The translations under genes and the position numbers were made by a program. Shown here in pieces: positions 15,094 through 22,820 of a stretch of DNA of 64,000 bases. The notes under the pieces are model-generated. The model saw nothing but the letters and a program-made list of their open reading frames with translations. It ran no database searches and was not told where the DNA came from. Origin of the DNA: Myxococcales bacterium (GTDB taxonomy: Bacteria > Myxococcota_A > Polyangia > Haliangiales > Haliangiaceae); contig CANKMW010000023.1 of NCBI GenBank assembly GCA_947483555.1, positions 1-64,000 of the forward strand. Direction: 5' to 3'. The stretch's first letter is position 1; the number at the start of each line of letters is the position of its first letter.

Positions 15094-16002
15094 ATGGCGA
15101 CCCCCGACGACAGCCGAACCCTGGGCGAGCGCGCGGCGCGCCAGCTCGCCAACACCACCAAGACCCCGCCGCAGTGGGTCGGCAGCACGCCGCGCTGGCT
15201 GGTGCAGCTCTTGCCGTGGACCCCGGTCGAGGCCGGCGTCTACCGCATCAACCGGGTCATCGACGACAAGTTCGCCGTCGAGTGCTCGCCCGACGACAGC
15301 TCCGAGCTGCCGCTGGCGCGGGTCAAGTACGAGGAGAAACCCCGCGAGTACAACCTCACGACCGTCACCACGACGCTCGAGGTCCACACCCGGATCTCCG
15401 ATCTGTTCCGCAGCCCGATGGATCAGGTGAAGGAGCAGCTCACGGTCGCCGTCGAGCGCATCAAGGAAAAGCAGGAAGACGAGCTGGTCAACAACGGCAC
15501 CTACGGCCTGCTCAACAGCGTGCACGACAGCATGCGGGTCAAGCCGCGCGGCGCGGCACCGACGCCCGACGATCTCGACGAGCTGATCGCGCGGGTGTGG
15601 AAGGAGCCCAGCTTCTTCCTGGCTCATCCCCGGGCGATCGCCGCCTTCGGCCGTGAATGCACGCGCCGCGGCGTGCCGCCACCCACGATCTCGCTGTTCG
15701 GCGCGCCGGTGATCACCTGGCGCGGCATCCCGCTGGTGCCGTGCGACAAGCTGCACCTGGTCGGCAAGAAGAGCGACATCCTGCTGATGCGGACCGGCGA
15801 GAAGAAGCGCGGCGTGATCGGCCTCTTCCAGCCCGGCATCCCGGGTGAGATCAGCCCCAGCCTGTCGGTGCGCTTCATGGGCATCAACCCGCGCGGCGCG
15901 GCGGCGTACCTGATCTCGCTGTACTGCTCGGCGGCCGTGATGACCGAGGACGCGATCGGTGTGCTCGAGGGCGTCGAGGTCGACCGCTACCACGAGTACT
16001 GA
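15094..16002 (+). CDS. Family 2A encapsulin nanocompartment shell protein
   Basis: It encodes 302 residues and is preceded by a strong Shine-Dalgarno (GGAGG, 7 nt before ATG). The N-terminus (ARQLANTTKTPPQWVGSTPR, WLVQLLPWTPVEAGVYRINR) is diagnostic of family 2 encapsulins of the SrpI type. The rest (DQVKEQLTVAVERIKEKQED, FFLAHPRAIAAFGRE, GVIGLFQPGIPGEISPSLSV) fits the HK97-like P- and A-domains. No cyclic-nucleotide-binding insertion is present, so it is 2A rather than 2B. The expected cargo, a cysteine desulfurase with a long disordered N-terminus, is encoded 3.5 kb downstream on the same strand. The product should self-assemble into an icosahedral shell in the cytosol. Confidence 0.9.
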   Translation: MATPDDSRTLGERAARQLANTTKTPPQWVGSTPRWLVQLLPWTPVEAGVYRINRVIDDKFAVECSPDDSSELPLARVKYEEKPREYNLTTVTTTLEVHTRISDLFRSPMDQVKEQLTVAVERIKEKQEDELVNNGTYGLLNSVHDSMRVKPRGAAPTPDDLDELIARVWKEPSFFLAHPRAIAAFGRECTRRGVPPPTISLFGAPVITWRGIPLVPCDKLHLVGKKSDILLMRTGEKKRGVIGLFQPGIPGEISPSLSVRFMGINPRGAAAYLISLYCSAAVMTEDAIGVLEGVEVDRYHEY

Positions 16003-16010
16003 CCGGCGCC

Positions 16011-17498
16011 GTGACCTACCGGCCCACGCTGCGTGCGCACGTGCACGTCGAGGGCGACCAGCTCGTCGACGGTCTGCTCCAGCGCAGGTACCCGCTCGAG
16101 GGTGCGGCGGCGGCGCTGGCGCCCGTGCTCGATGGCATCGCGGAGTGGTCCACCATCAGGTCGACCCTGGTCGCCAGCGGCCACATCGACGAGGACGTCG
16201 ATGCGGCGCTGCGGCGCTTGCTCTTGCTCCACGCCGTCGAGGGCGCCGGCGACCAGCTGGTCGCGAAGCTCGGCCGCGTGGTCCGCCGCGAGGAGGCGGT
16301 CCCGACCTCGATCCTCGACGGCGCGCGGTTTGGATGCCAGGGCTCGGGGGCGTGCTGCCAGGGCTACGCCTTCGGTCCGCTCACCGACGACGACGTCGCC
16401 GGGCTCGACGCGCTCGATCTGGCCACCGCCTTCCCTCACGTGGAGCCGCCGTACGTCGAGGCCAACGATGGCGGTCGCTACCTGCGGCGCACCGGCGTCC
16501 GCTGCGTCTTCCTCGGCGACGATCAACGCTGCGGCCTGCACGCGAGGTTCGGCGCCGACGCCAAGCCGAGCTTCTGTCGCCTCTATCCCCTCGATTCGTT
16601 CGGCACCATCGAGGGCATCCGCGTCGTCGACCGCGGCAGCTGCGCGACCTTCGCCATCAGCTCCCGCGTCGGCCTGCCCCTGGTCGACGACCTGGACCGC
16701 GTGCGCCCGCTCCTGAATCCTCCGCTCCTGCATCATCCGCTCGCGCTCGTCGACGGCTGGGCGTGGGATTACGGGCTGTTCCTGCGCTTCACCACCGCGG
16801 CGACCACCCTGATCCGGCGCAACCTGGGGACGGCGAGCGAGACCCTGCACGCGATCGGTCGCTGCCTCGATGCGCTGACCGTCGCGACGGCGAGGTGTCC
16901 GCTCGAACCCGGGCAGCCCGACGCCATCGTGTCCGCCGTGCTCGCCATCGCCGACGCCTCGTGGTACCGGGCCCCGCGTGACGAGGCGGCGGCGCGGGGC
17001 GCGCGCACCCTCGGCACGCTGCTGCGCGCGTTCGGCCGCGCCCTGACCGCGGCCATCGATGAAGGCCGGGCCGGCGCGTCGTCGGCGCGCCTCGGCGAGC
17101 TCGCCGTCCTCATCGACCACACCGCCGGCGCGCTCGCGACCCACGGCGGCCGAGCGACGGCGGCGGCGGTCCCTGCGGCGGAGATCGACCAGGCGCTCCG
17201 CATCTCGTTGCGGCAGCAGCTGTTCGGCCGCCACGTCCTCGTCGGCGGGCATGCCGGCGCCGGGCTGGTGCGGATCGGTGTGATCCAGCTCCTCGCGCTG
17301 GCCGGCGCCCGCATCGACGCCGGCGACCGCATCGACGCCGTCGACCTGAACCGCGGCCACATGCTGGCGACGCGCGGCTTCTACTCCGGCATCCTCGACG
17401 ACGTGCTGGTCGCACACGAGCCGAGCTGGCGCGAGCTGCTCGACGGCCTCTCGCTGGCGACGCGGCTCCCGTACCTCGACGCCGAGTCACGCGACTGA
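16011..17498 (+). CDS. YkgJ-type cysteine-cluster protein encoded next to the encapsulin shell
   Basis: It encodes 495 residues from a GTG 8 bp after the shell gene stop, so an operon is likely. A small helical N-terminal region (WSTIRSTLVASGHIDEDVDA) is followed by the CxxCxxCC-type cluster of YkgJ/UPF0153 proteins: C109, C115, C116, C165, C174, C189 and C211 (GCQGSGACCQGY, CVFLGDDQRC, SFCRLYP). This is thought to bind zinc or an Fe-S cluster. The C-terminal ~270 residues are helical and Ala-rich with no recognised domain. Its place between shell and cargo genes suggests a function in metal or sulfur handling for the compartment, but that is an inference. Confidence 0.75.
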   Translation: MTYRPTLRAHVHVEGDQLVDGLLQRRYPLEGAAAALAPVLDGIAEWSTIRSTLVASGHIDEDVDAALRRLLLLHAVEGAGDQLVAKLGRVVRREEAVPTSILDGARFGCQGSGACCQGYAFGPLTDDDVAGLDALDLATAFPHVEPPYVEANDGGRYLRRTGVRCVFLGDDQRCGLHARFGADAKPSFCRLYPLDSFGTIEGIRVVDRGSCATFAISSRVGLPLVDDLDRVRPLLNPPLLHHPLALVDGWAWDYGLFLRFTTAATTLIRRNLGTASETLHAIGRCLDALTVATARCPLEPGQPDAIVSAVLAIADASWYRAPRDEAAARGARTLGTLLRAFGRALTAAIDEGRAGASSARLGELAVLIDHTAGALATHGGRATAAAVPAAEIDQALRISLRQQLFGRHVLVGGHAGAGLVRIGVIQLLALAGARIDAGDRIDAVDLNRGHMLATRGFYSGILDDVLVAHEPSWRELLDGLSLATRLPYLDAESRD

Positions 17499-17690
17499 GC
17501 GGCGGCGGCGCAGCAGCAGGGCGCCGAGCGCGATCGCCCCATCGCGCGGCACGAAGTACCCGATCGTCACCGCGTCACCGCGGCGGCGAGTGGGCCGCCG
17601 TGGGCGCCGATGTCGTACCGCGTGCCGTCGGGCTCGAAGGCTTGCGGGTGGCAGCTACCGTTGGCACCCGGCGAGCCGGGGATGAGACAT
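17487..17690 (-). pseudogene. Decayed C-terminal fragment of a beta-helix surface protein
   Basis: On the minus strand one frame reads FEPDGTRYDIGAHGGPLAA to a stop at 17567. This is the typical last coil of right-handed beta-helix (choice-of-anchor) proteins, preceded by CLIPGSPGANGS. A second frame continues with VTIGYFVPRDGAIALGALLL then RRRR and a stop at 17487, like a hydrophobic, Arg-ended C-terminal tail. No intact upstream gene exists. It looks like a remnant of a gene otherwise lost from this spot. Confidence 0.4.
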
Positions 17691-17713
17691 CGCCGGGCTG
17701 GGCGGCGTCGGTG

Positions 17714-18292
17714 ATGGTGACCGAGCCCTCGCCCGGCGGTGCAGCGTGGCAAGAATTTGCCACCGCGGCGGCGGGGGCCGAGGGTACCCGCGCCCCGACG
17801 GTCCAGCGCGCCGAGGACAAGACCGACGTCAGCCTGATCGTCAACACCACCAAGAAGAAGAGTGGCGACCCGGCGCACGCCGAGCAGATGGCGCAGCTCA
17901 TGGACGAGTGGGGCAAGGGTGGCGATCTGCAGAAGGGCGTGAGCGGCATCGACAACGCCGGCGTGGAGAACGCGAAGCTGCCGCCGGCGCTGCTGTGGAA
18001 GATGAGCGCGAAGCGGGCGTTCATGAACGGCAAGGCGATGCAGCACGAGCTCGCGACGTTCTTGCCGGCGGAGCAGCGCGGCAAGTTCGTCGAGGCGCTG
18101 GCGCGTGTGCTCGGCAAGGACGTCGACGCCGCGCGCGGGACGCTCGACGCGTTCGAGAAGCTCGGCTTCGACGCCGCGATGGTCGAGGTCAACGCGAAGA
18201 AGGCCGGCGACAAGATCGCGATCAGCGACACCGGCACCGTCAGTGTCACCGTCGGTGTCGGTGGGTACCAGTTCCACCGGGATCACCGGTGA
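17714..18292 (+). CDS. Hypothetical protein within the encapsulin locus
   Basis: It encodes 192 residues from ATG 17714. Longer in-frame starts back to 17600 run antisense through the beta-helix remnant and are unlikely. After an Ala/Gly-rich leader it has DKTDVSLIVNTTKKKSGD, a helical acidic stretch (HAEQMAQLMDEWGKGGDLQK), then LLWKMSAKRAFMNGKAM and EQRGKFVEALARVLGKDVDA. No family is recognised and no signal peptide is evident. It may be intact or the 3' part of a larger gene disrupted by the same event that left the neighbouring fragments. Confidence 0.5.
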   Translation: MVTEPSPGGAAWQEFATAAAGAEGTRAPTVQRAEDKTDVSLIVNTTKKKSGDPAHAEQMAQLMDEWGKGGDLQKGVSGIDNAGVENAKLPPALLWKMSAKRAFMNGKAMQHELATFLPAEQRGKFVEALARVLGKDVDAARGTLDAFEKLGFDAAMVEVNAKKAGDKIAISDTGTVSVTVGVGGYQFHRDHR

Positions 18293-18571
18293 CCAGGGAC
18301 CCACCCGTTGGCGCGGAGACTGGGATGCCGACGCGGTGCAGGCGGCGATCGTGCGCGAGCTCCGCGAGGTCCACGGAGACCACCAGCTCGACGACGCCGA
18401 GCCGCCGTGGCTCATGCACTGGGACCCAGCCTCGGCGGCCTTCTCGGCGCTCATGGTGTTCGTGACCCTGCGCGAGCTCGGCGAGCTGTGAAGAAGGCTG
18501 GGCAGGGGAAGCACGGGCACATCGACTTCGCGTTGCCAAACGTCGACGCGTTGGTGCGGGCGAAGCCCTGA
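18291..18571 (+). pseudogene. Short coding remnants
   Basis: The interval 18293-18657 holds no intact gene. Frame 18291-18491 reads RWRGDWDADAVQAAIVREL ... FSALMVFVTLRELGEL, coding-like in composition but with no convincing start (a GTG at 18336 would give 51 residues). It overlaps by 3 bp a 27-residue frame, 18488-18571, ending GHIDFALPNVDALVRAKP. They may be the 3' end of one frameshifted or truncated gene. No function can be assigned. Confidence 0.35.
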
Positions 18572-18591
18572 ACGACGGTCCCGGCCGTCGT
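18572..18591 (+). terminator. Hairpin after the coding remnants
   Basis: ACGACGG (18572-18578) pairs with CCGTCGT (18585-18591) around a 6-nt loop, directly after the stop at 18569-18571. There is no T-tract, so intrinsic termination is uncertain. Confidence 0.35.
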
Positions 18592-18657
18592 GCCGTTCGT
18601 GGTCAGCCGCGGGCGAGGTGGCTCGACCGCAGCCAACCCGGGTTACCATGGCCGGCC

Positions 18658-19386
18658 TTGACCCCCGCCATCGCCTCCGCGCTCCACATCATCGGCATCG
18701 CCATGGTGTGCACGTTCTTGACGCTGCGCCTGATCGCGCTGCGCCGCCACGACGTGCCCGGCACGCGGCTCGCCGACAATGGCAACGGCATCGGCTCGGT
18801 GCTGCTGCTCGGCGCCGGGTTCTGGCGTCTGTTCGCCGAGCTCGAGAAGCCGCTGGCCTTCTACACCGAGAACCCGATCTTCTGGACCAAGGTGGGCGCG
18901 CTCATCGCGTTGGGGACGCTCGAGATGTACCTCCAGTACGTCGTCCTCCCCTGGCACTTCCGCCACGCCCGCAAGCAAACGATCGAGCCCCGCCCCGGCC
19001 AGTTCGAGCGCATGTTCAAGCTCGCGGTCCTCCAGCTCCCGTGCATCCTCGTCGTGATCGTCTGCGCCGCCTTCATGAGCCGCGGCCTCGGCCTGCCGAC
19101 CGCGCCCGCGCCACCACCGAGCACCCTCCCCGGCCAGGCGGTCTACCTCACCTACTGCCAGACCTGCCACCAGCCCGACGGCCGCGGCCTCGGTGGCAAG
19201 GTCGCCGGCGACTTCGTCGGCGATCCCGCGATCCTCGCCAAACCCGACGGCGTCCTGCTCGACACCATCGCCCGCGGCACCAGCGGCAGGATCGGCACCA
19301 TGCCGCCCTGGGGCTCGGTGCTCTCCCACGCGCAGCAGCGCGACGTCCTGGCCTACCTCCGGGCCACGTTCGGAGCCCAGCCCTGA
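18658..19386 (+). CDS. DUF2214-like membrane protein with a C-terminal cytochrome c domain
   Basis: It encodes 242 residues from a TTG start; TACCAT ends 8 nt upstream. The first ~145 residues carry four hydrophobic segments (ALHIIGIAMVCTFLTLRLIA, GSVLLLGAGFWRLF, NPIFWTKVGALIALGTLEMY, VLQLPCILVVIVCAAFM) in the pattern of DUF2214. The C-terminal ~90 residues are a class I cytochrome c with haem motif YCQTCH and the axial Met in TMPPWG. The haem domain should face the periplasm. Genetically it sits between the encapsulin shell and its cysteine desulfurase. Whether it serves the compartment is unknown. Confidence 0.8.
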   Translation: MTPAIASALHIIGIAMVCTFLTLRLIALRRHDVPGTRLADNGNGIGSVLLLGAGFWRLFAELEKPLAFYTENPIFWTKVGALIALGTLEMYLQYVVLPWHFRHARKQTIEPRPGQFERMFKLAVLQLPCILVVIVCAAFMSRGLGLPTAPAPPPSTLPGQAVYLTYCQTCHQPDGRGLGGKVAGDFVGDPAILAKPDGVLLDTIARGTSGRIGTMPPWGSVLSHAQQRDVLAYLRATFGAQP

Positions 19387-19531
19387 CGTGCGCGTGCGGC
19401 CGCGACGCTGACCGCCTGGCGTCGGTGACGGCTTCAGAAAAGGACCGCTCCACGACCTCGGTGCGCCGCTCGATGGCATGCTCACCGCCGCGCGCGGTGC
19501 TGCCAGGGCGAGGGCACGCGAGACCGAACCC

Positions 19532-21373
19532 ATGAGTACAAGTGACGTTCCACCGGAGCTGAAGGGTGCGCTCGGCCAGATCGGCGCCGGTGGTGGCGTC
19601 GCGCCGCTGCTCGCGCCCGCGCCGGTGCCCAACGCGCTCGCCACCGGCAGCCCCGGGCTGGCGACCGCGGCGGCGGCGCCACCGCCCAACCTGCCCAGCT
19701 TCGCGAGCCCCGACGATCCGCTCGCGATGACGCAGTTGATCGCCGGCATGGCGAACCAGCTGTTCGGAACCTCGCTCGTGCCGGTGCCGATGGCGCCGCT
19801 GTCGGCAGCGACCGCGGCGGTGAGCTCGCCGACGGTCCCGGGGTCGGGGCTGGCGCCGGACCTGGCCGGCGTCCCGTTCGCAGCATCGCCGCCGTTTTCC
19901 ACCGCGCCGGCGTTCGATCCGCTGCTGCTCGGCGCGACGGGCGGTGCCGACCCGGGCGCCATGCCGGCCGGCGAGCTGTTCCGGCTGCCGGTGGTCACCG
20001 CGCCCGCCATCGATGCGCCGCCGGGTTTCTTGCCCGCGGCCGGTGCGCTCGGCCTCGAGTCGGCGCCGGCCCCGGGCGAGCTGGGCGCGCCGCGCGTCGA
20101 GGCCTACGAGATCACGCCGGTGTCGGAGCCGCTGGTGCGCGACCTCGGCAGCAACCCGTTCGATCCGTACCTGCTGCGCAAGGACTTCCCGATCCTCGAA
20201 GAACGCGTCCACGGCAAGCGCCTGGTGTGGCTGGACAACGCCGCCACCACGCACAAACCGGCGGTGGTCATCGATCGGATCTCGTACTTTTACGAGCACG
20301 AGAACTCCAACATCCATCGCGCGGCGCACACCCTGGCGGCGCGGGCCACCGACGCCTACGAGCAGGGGCGCGAGTCGGTGCGCCGCTTCATCGGCGCGTC
20401 GTCGACCGAGGAGATCATCTTCGTGCGCGGCGCCACCGAGGGCATCAACCTGGTCGCCCAGAGCTGGGGCCGGCGCAACCTCGGCGCCGGCGACGAGATC
20501 GTGCTGACCCACCTCGAGCACCACGCCAACATCGTGCCGTGGCAGCAACTGTGCGCCGAGCAGGGCGCCCAGCTGCGCATCGCGCCGGTCGACGATCGCG
20601 GCGACGTGATCGTCGAGGCGTACGAGAAGCTGCTCAACTCGCGCACCCGGCTGGTCGCGTTCACGCAGGTCTCCAACGCGCTCGGGACCATCACGCCAGC
20701 GCGCGAGATGATCGAGATCGCGCGCCGCCATGGCGCCACCGTGTTGCTCGACGGCGCGCAGGCGGTGTCGCACATGCGCGTCGACGTCCAGCAGCTCGAC
20801 TGCGACTTCTACGTGTTCAGCGGCCACAAGGTGTTCGCACCGACCGGGATCGGTGTGGTCTATGGCAAGCGCGAGGTGCTGGCCGCGATGCCGCCATGGC
20901 AGGGCGGCGGCAACATGATCCAGGACGTGACGTTCGAGCGCACCACGTACCAGCCGCCGCCGTGGCGCTTCGAGGCCGGCACCGGCAACATCGCCGACGC
21001 GGTCGGGCTCGGTGCGGCGCTCGACTACGTCACCCGGGTCGGCATCGACAACATCGATCGCTACGAGCACGAGCTGCTGGTCTACGCGACCGAGCGCCTG
21101 ATGACGGTGCCGGGGCTGACGCTGATCGGCACCGCGCCCGCCAAGGCCGGCGTGCTGTCGTTCATCCTCGACGGGCAGCGCACCGAAGATGTGGGCGCCA
21201 GGCTCGACCAGGAGGGCATCGCGGTGCGCTCCGGACACCATTGCGCGCAGCCGATCCTGCGTCGCTATGGTCTCGAGGCGACGGTCCGGGCCTCGCTGGC
21301 TTTCTACAATGTCTGCGAGGACATAGATGCGCTGGTCGACGCGCTGCGCCGCATCCAGGCTGGGCGCGGCTAG
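19532..21373 (+). CDS. SufS-type cysteine desulfurase with encapsulin cargo-loading N-terminus
   Basis: It encodes 613 residues. Residues 1-209 are a Pro/Ala-rich, presumably disordered extension with scattered hydrophobic patches (MTQLIAGMANQLFGTSLVPV, AGELFRLPVVTAP). This is the kind of N-terminus that targets cysteine desulfurase into family 2A encapsulins. The catalytic domain begins at FDPYLLRKDFPILEERVHGK. PLP Lys433 lies in FSGHKVFAPTG, substrate/product motifs are THLEHHANIVPW and RFEAGTGNI, and the persulfide-forming Cys571 is in VRSGHHCAQPILRRYG. It converts cysteine to alanine and an enzyme-bound persulfide. It is the predicted cargo of the shell at 15094-16002. Confidence 0.9.
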   Translation: MSTSDVPPELKGALGQIGAGGGVAPLLAPAPVPNALATGSPGLATAAAAPPPNLPSFASPDDPLAMTQLIAGMANQLFGTSLVPVPMAPLSAATAAVSSPTVPGSGLAPDLAGVPFAASPPFSTAPAFDPLLLGATGGADPGAMPAGELFRLPVVTAPAIDAPPGFLPAAGALGLESAPAPGELGAPRVEAYEITPVSEPLVRDLGSNPFDPYLLRKDFPILEERVHGKRLVWLDNAATTHKPAVVIDRISYFYEHENSNIHRAAHTLAARATDAYEQGRESVRRFIGASSTEEIIFVRGATEGINLVAQSWGRRNLGAGDEIVLTHLEHHANIVPWQQLCAEQGAQLRIAPVDDRGDVIVEAYEKLLNSRTRLVAFTQVSNALGTITPAREMIEIARRHGATVLLDGAQAVSHMRVDVQQLDCDFYVFSGHKVFAPTGIGVVYGKREVLAAMPPWQGGGNMIQDVTFERTTYQPPPWRFEAGTGNIADAVGLGAALDYVTRVGIDNIDRYEHELLVYATERLMTVPGLTLIGTAPAKAGVLSFILDGQRTEDVGARLDQEGIAVRSGHHCAQPILRRYGLEATVRASLAFYNVCEDIDALVDALRRIQAGRG

Positions 21374-21394
21374 CCACTCCCGTCATTTCCGCCA

Positions 21395-21444
21395 TCCGTC
21401 ATAACAGACCTCTTGCCTATCATCGCGGCCTCCGTTATAACGGA
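21395..21444 (+). promoter_or_regulatory. Palindromic operator pair overlapping the rhodanese promoter
   Basis: TCCGTTATAACGGA (21431-21444) is a perfect 14-bp palindrome. An imperfect copy TCCGTCATAACAGA lies 36 bp upstream (21395-21408). The palindrome contains TATAAC (21436-21441), a -10-like hexamer whose end is 6 nt before the rhodanese ATG. A bound repressor would therefore block initiation directly. The regulator is unknown; a persulfide or sulfur sensor would fit the gene content. Confidence 0.65.
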
Positions 21445-21447
21445 TGC

Positions 21448-21765
21448 ATGGTCGCGACGCTGTCACCCGCCGAGGCTGCTGAGATCATCTCGAGTGGCGA
21501 CGCCGACGTCGTCGACGTCCGCGACGAGGCCGAGTGGACCAGCGGCCACATCGCGCAGGCGCGCCTGGTGCCGCTCGATCAGCTGCGTGCCGATCCCGAG
21601 CGCGCGCTGCGGCGCGACTCGATCATCTTCGTGTGCGCCAGGGGCGTCCGCAGCCTGACCGCGGCGAAGCTCGCCGAGCGGCTCGGCTTCTCGAAGCTGT
21701 ACAACGTGGAAGGCGGCACGGTCGGGTGGGCGAAGGCCGGGTTGCCGCTGGTCGTCGGCATCTGA
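21448..21765 (+). CDS. Single-domain rhodanese-like sulfurtransferase
   Basis: It encodes 105 residues. VDVRDEAEWTSGHIAQARLV is the rhodanese entry motif and FVCARGVRSLTAAKLAERLG carries the active-site loop C63-A-R-G-V-R. SKLYNVEGGTVGWAKAGLP is the usual C-terminal signature. It would transfer sulfane sulfur from a persulfide donor to an acceptor thiol. It lies 74 bp after the encapsulated cysteine desulfurase, which makes persulfide, so it is a plausible sulfur acceptor. It has its own operator-controlled promoter. Confidence 0.9.
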   Translation: MVATLSPAEAAEIISSGDADVVDVRDEAEWTSGHIAQARLVPLDQLRADPERALRRDSIIFVCARGVRSLTAAKLAERLGFSKLYNVEGGTVGWAKAGLPLVVGI

Positions 21766-21785
21766 GCGCGGCCCGATCGGAGGCG

Positions 21786-22820
21786 CTACGGGCCGGCGAT
21801 CGTGGTCCACAAGGTCGCGGCGTCGAGCCCCGGTGAGCCGGGGCCGGCTCGCTCGGCGGCGTGGATCAGCTCGACGATGCGGCGGTTGAGCGGGGCCGCG
21901 ACGCCGCTGCGCTCGGCGATGCGGACGATCTCACCGTTGAGGTAGTCGACCTCGGTCGGGCGGCCTCGGGTCAGGTCCTCCCACATCGACGAACGCGCCT
22001 CCGGGTCGACCCGCATCTGGGTCCGCGTGACCAGGCGGACCAGCGGCGTGGGCAGCCGCATCACCGTCGGCATCACGCGCAGCGGAACGCCGCGCAGCCG
22101 GGCCGGCTTGATCTTGGCCGCGCGCAGGACCGCCAGCGCTTCGCTGCAGACCGCGCCCAGGATGCGGCGGTAGCCTGGTGACAGGAGCAGTTGCTGGGTC
22201 GGTGCCCCCGACAGCGCGCTGATCGCGTTGTTGAGGTTGATGACCAGCTTGGTCCACTGATCGGGCGCCAGGTCGGCGCGCTCCTCGACGTCGAGGCCGG
22301 CGGCAGCCAGGGCGCGGACCAGCGCTCGCGGTCGAGGTTCATCGCACGCCTCCAGCATGAGTGGCCCGCTCATCGCGCGGTGGAAGAGCCCGTCGCCCTT
22401 CGACACCACGTTGAAGCTGACGATGGTCGCCAGCACCCGCCGGTCGCCGAGCGCGGCGCGCAGGGTGTCGGCGTTGCGGACCCCGTTCTGCAAGCTGGCG
22501 ACCACGGCCTCGGGGCGCAGCACGCCGGCGAGCTGGGCGCCGACCTCTTCGGTCTGCGCGCTCTTGACGCACACCAGCACCGCGTCACACGCGGCGACCG
22601 CCGGTGCGCGGACGTCGGTCTCGACCACGACCTGCGACGCCGGGATGGTGACCGCGCGATCGAAGTCCTTCACGGTCAGGCCGTGCGTCGACAGCTCGTC
22701 GCGCAGCCGCGGCCGGCCGATCAGGACGACCTCGGTGGTCCCGGCCGCCAGCAGCTTGCCGCCGACGTAGCAGCCGATCGATCCGGCGCCCACGATCGCG
22801 ATGCGCAGGCGCTCGGTCAC
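21786..22820 (-). CDS. panE: Ketopantoate reductase (2-dehydropantoate 2-reductase) family protein
   Basis: It encodes 344 residues from a GTG at 22820 that overlaps the stop of the upstream gene (GTGA). The Rossmann motif is IAIVGAGSIGCYVGGKLLAA. VLVCVKSAQ, VVASLQNGVRNADTL and QWTKLVINLNNAISALSG are the ketopantoate reductase signatures, including the catalytic Lys (DQWTKL). It would reduce 2-dehydropantoate to pantoate with NADPH in CoA biosynthesis. Such family members also include other 2-keto-acid reductases, so the symbol is provisional. Confidence 0.8.
   Translation of the reverse strand: MTERLRIAIVGAGSIGCYVGGKLLAAGTTEVVLIGRPRLRDELSTHGLTVKDFDRAVTIPASQVVVETDVRAPAVAACDAVLVCVKSAQTEEVGAQLAGVLRPEAVVASLQNGVRNADTLRAALGDRRVLATIVSFNVVSKGDGLFHRAMSGPLMLEACDEPRPRALVRALAAAGLDVEERADLAPDQWTKLVINLNNAISALSGAPTQQLLLSPGYRRILGAVCSEALAVLRAAKIKPARLRGVPLRVMPTVMRLPTPLVRLVTRTQMRVDPEARSSMWEDLTRGRPTEVDYLNGEIVRIAERSGVAAPLNRRIVELIHAAERAGPGSPGLDAATLWTTIAGP

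Noticed and set aside
19148..21241. A 697-codon minus-strand frame
   Set aside because: It is antisense to the cysteine desulfurase, whose catalytic motifs are intact. The minus frame has no recognisable motif.
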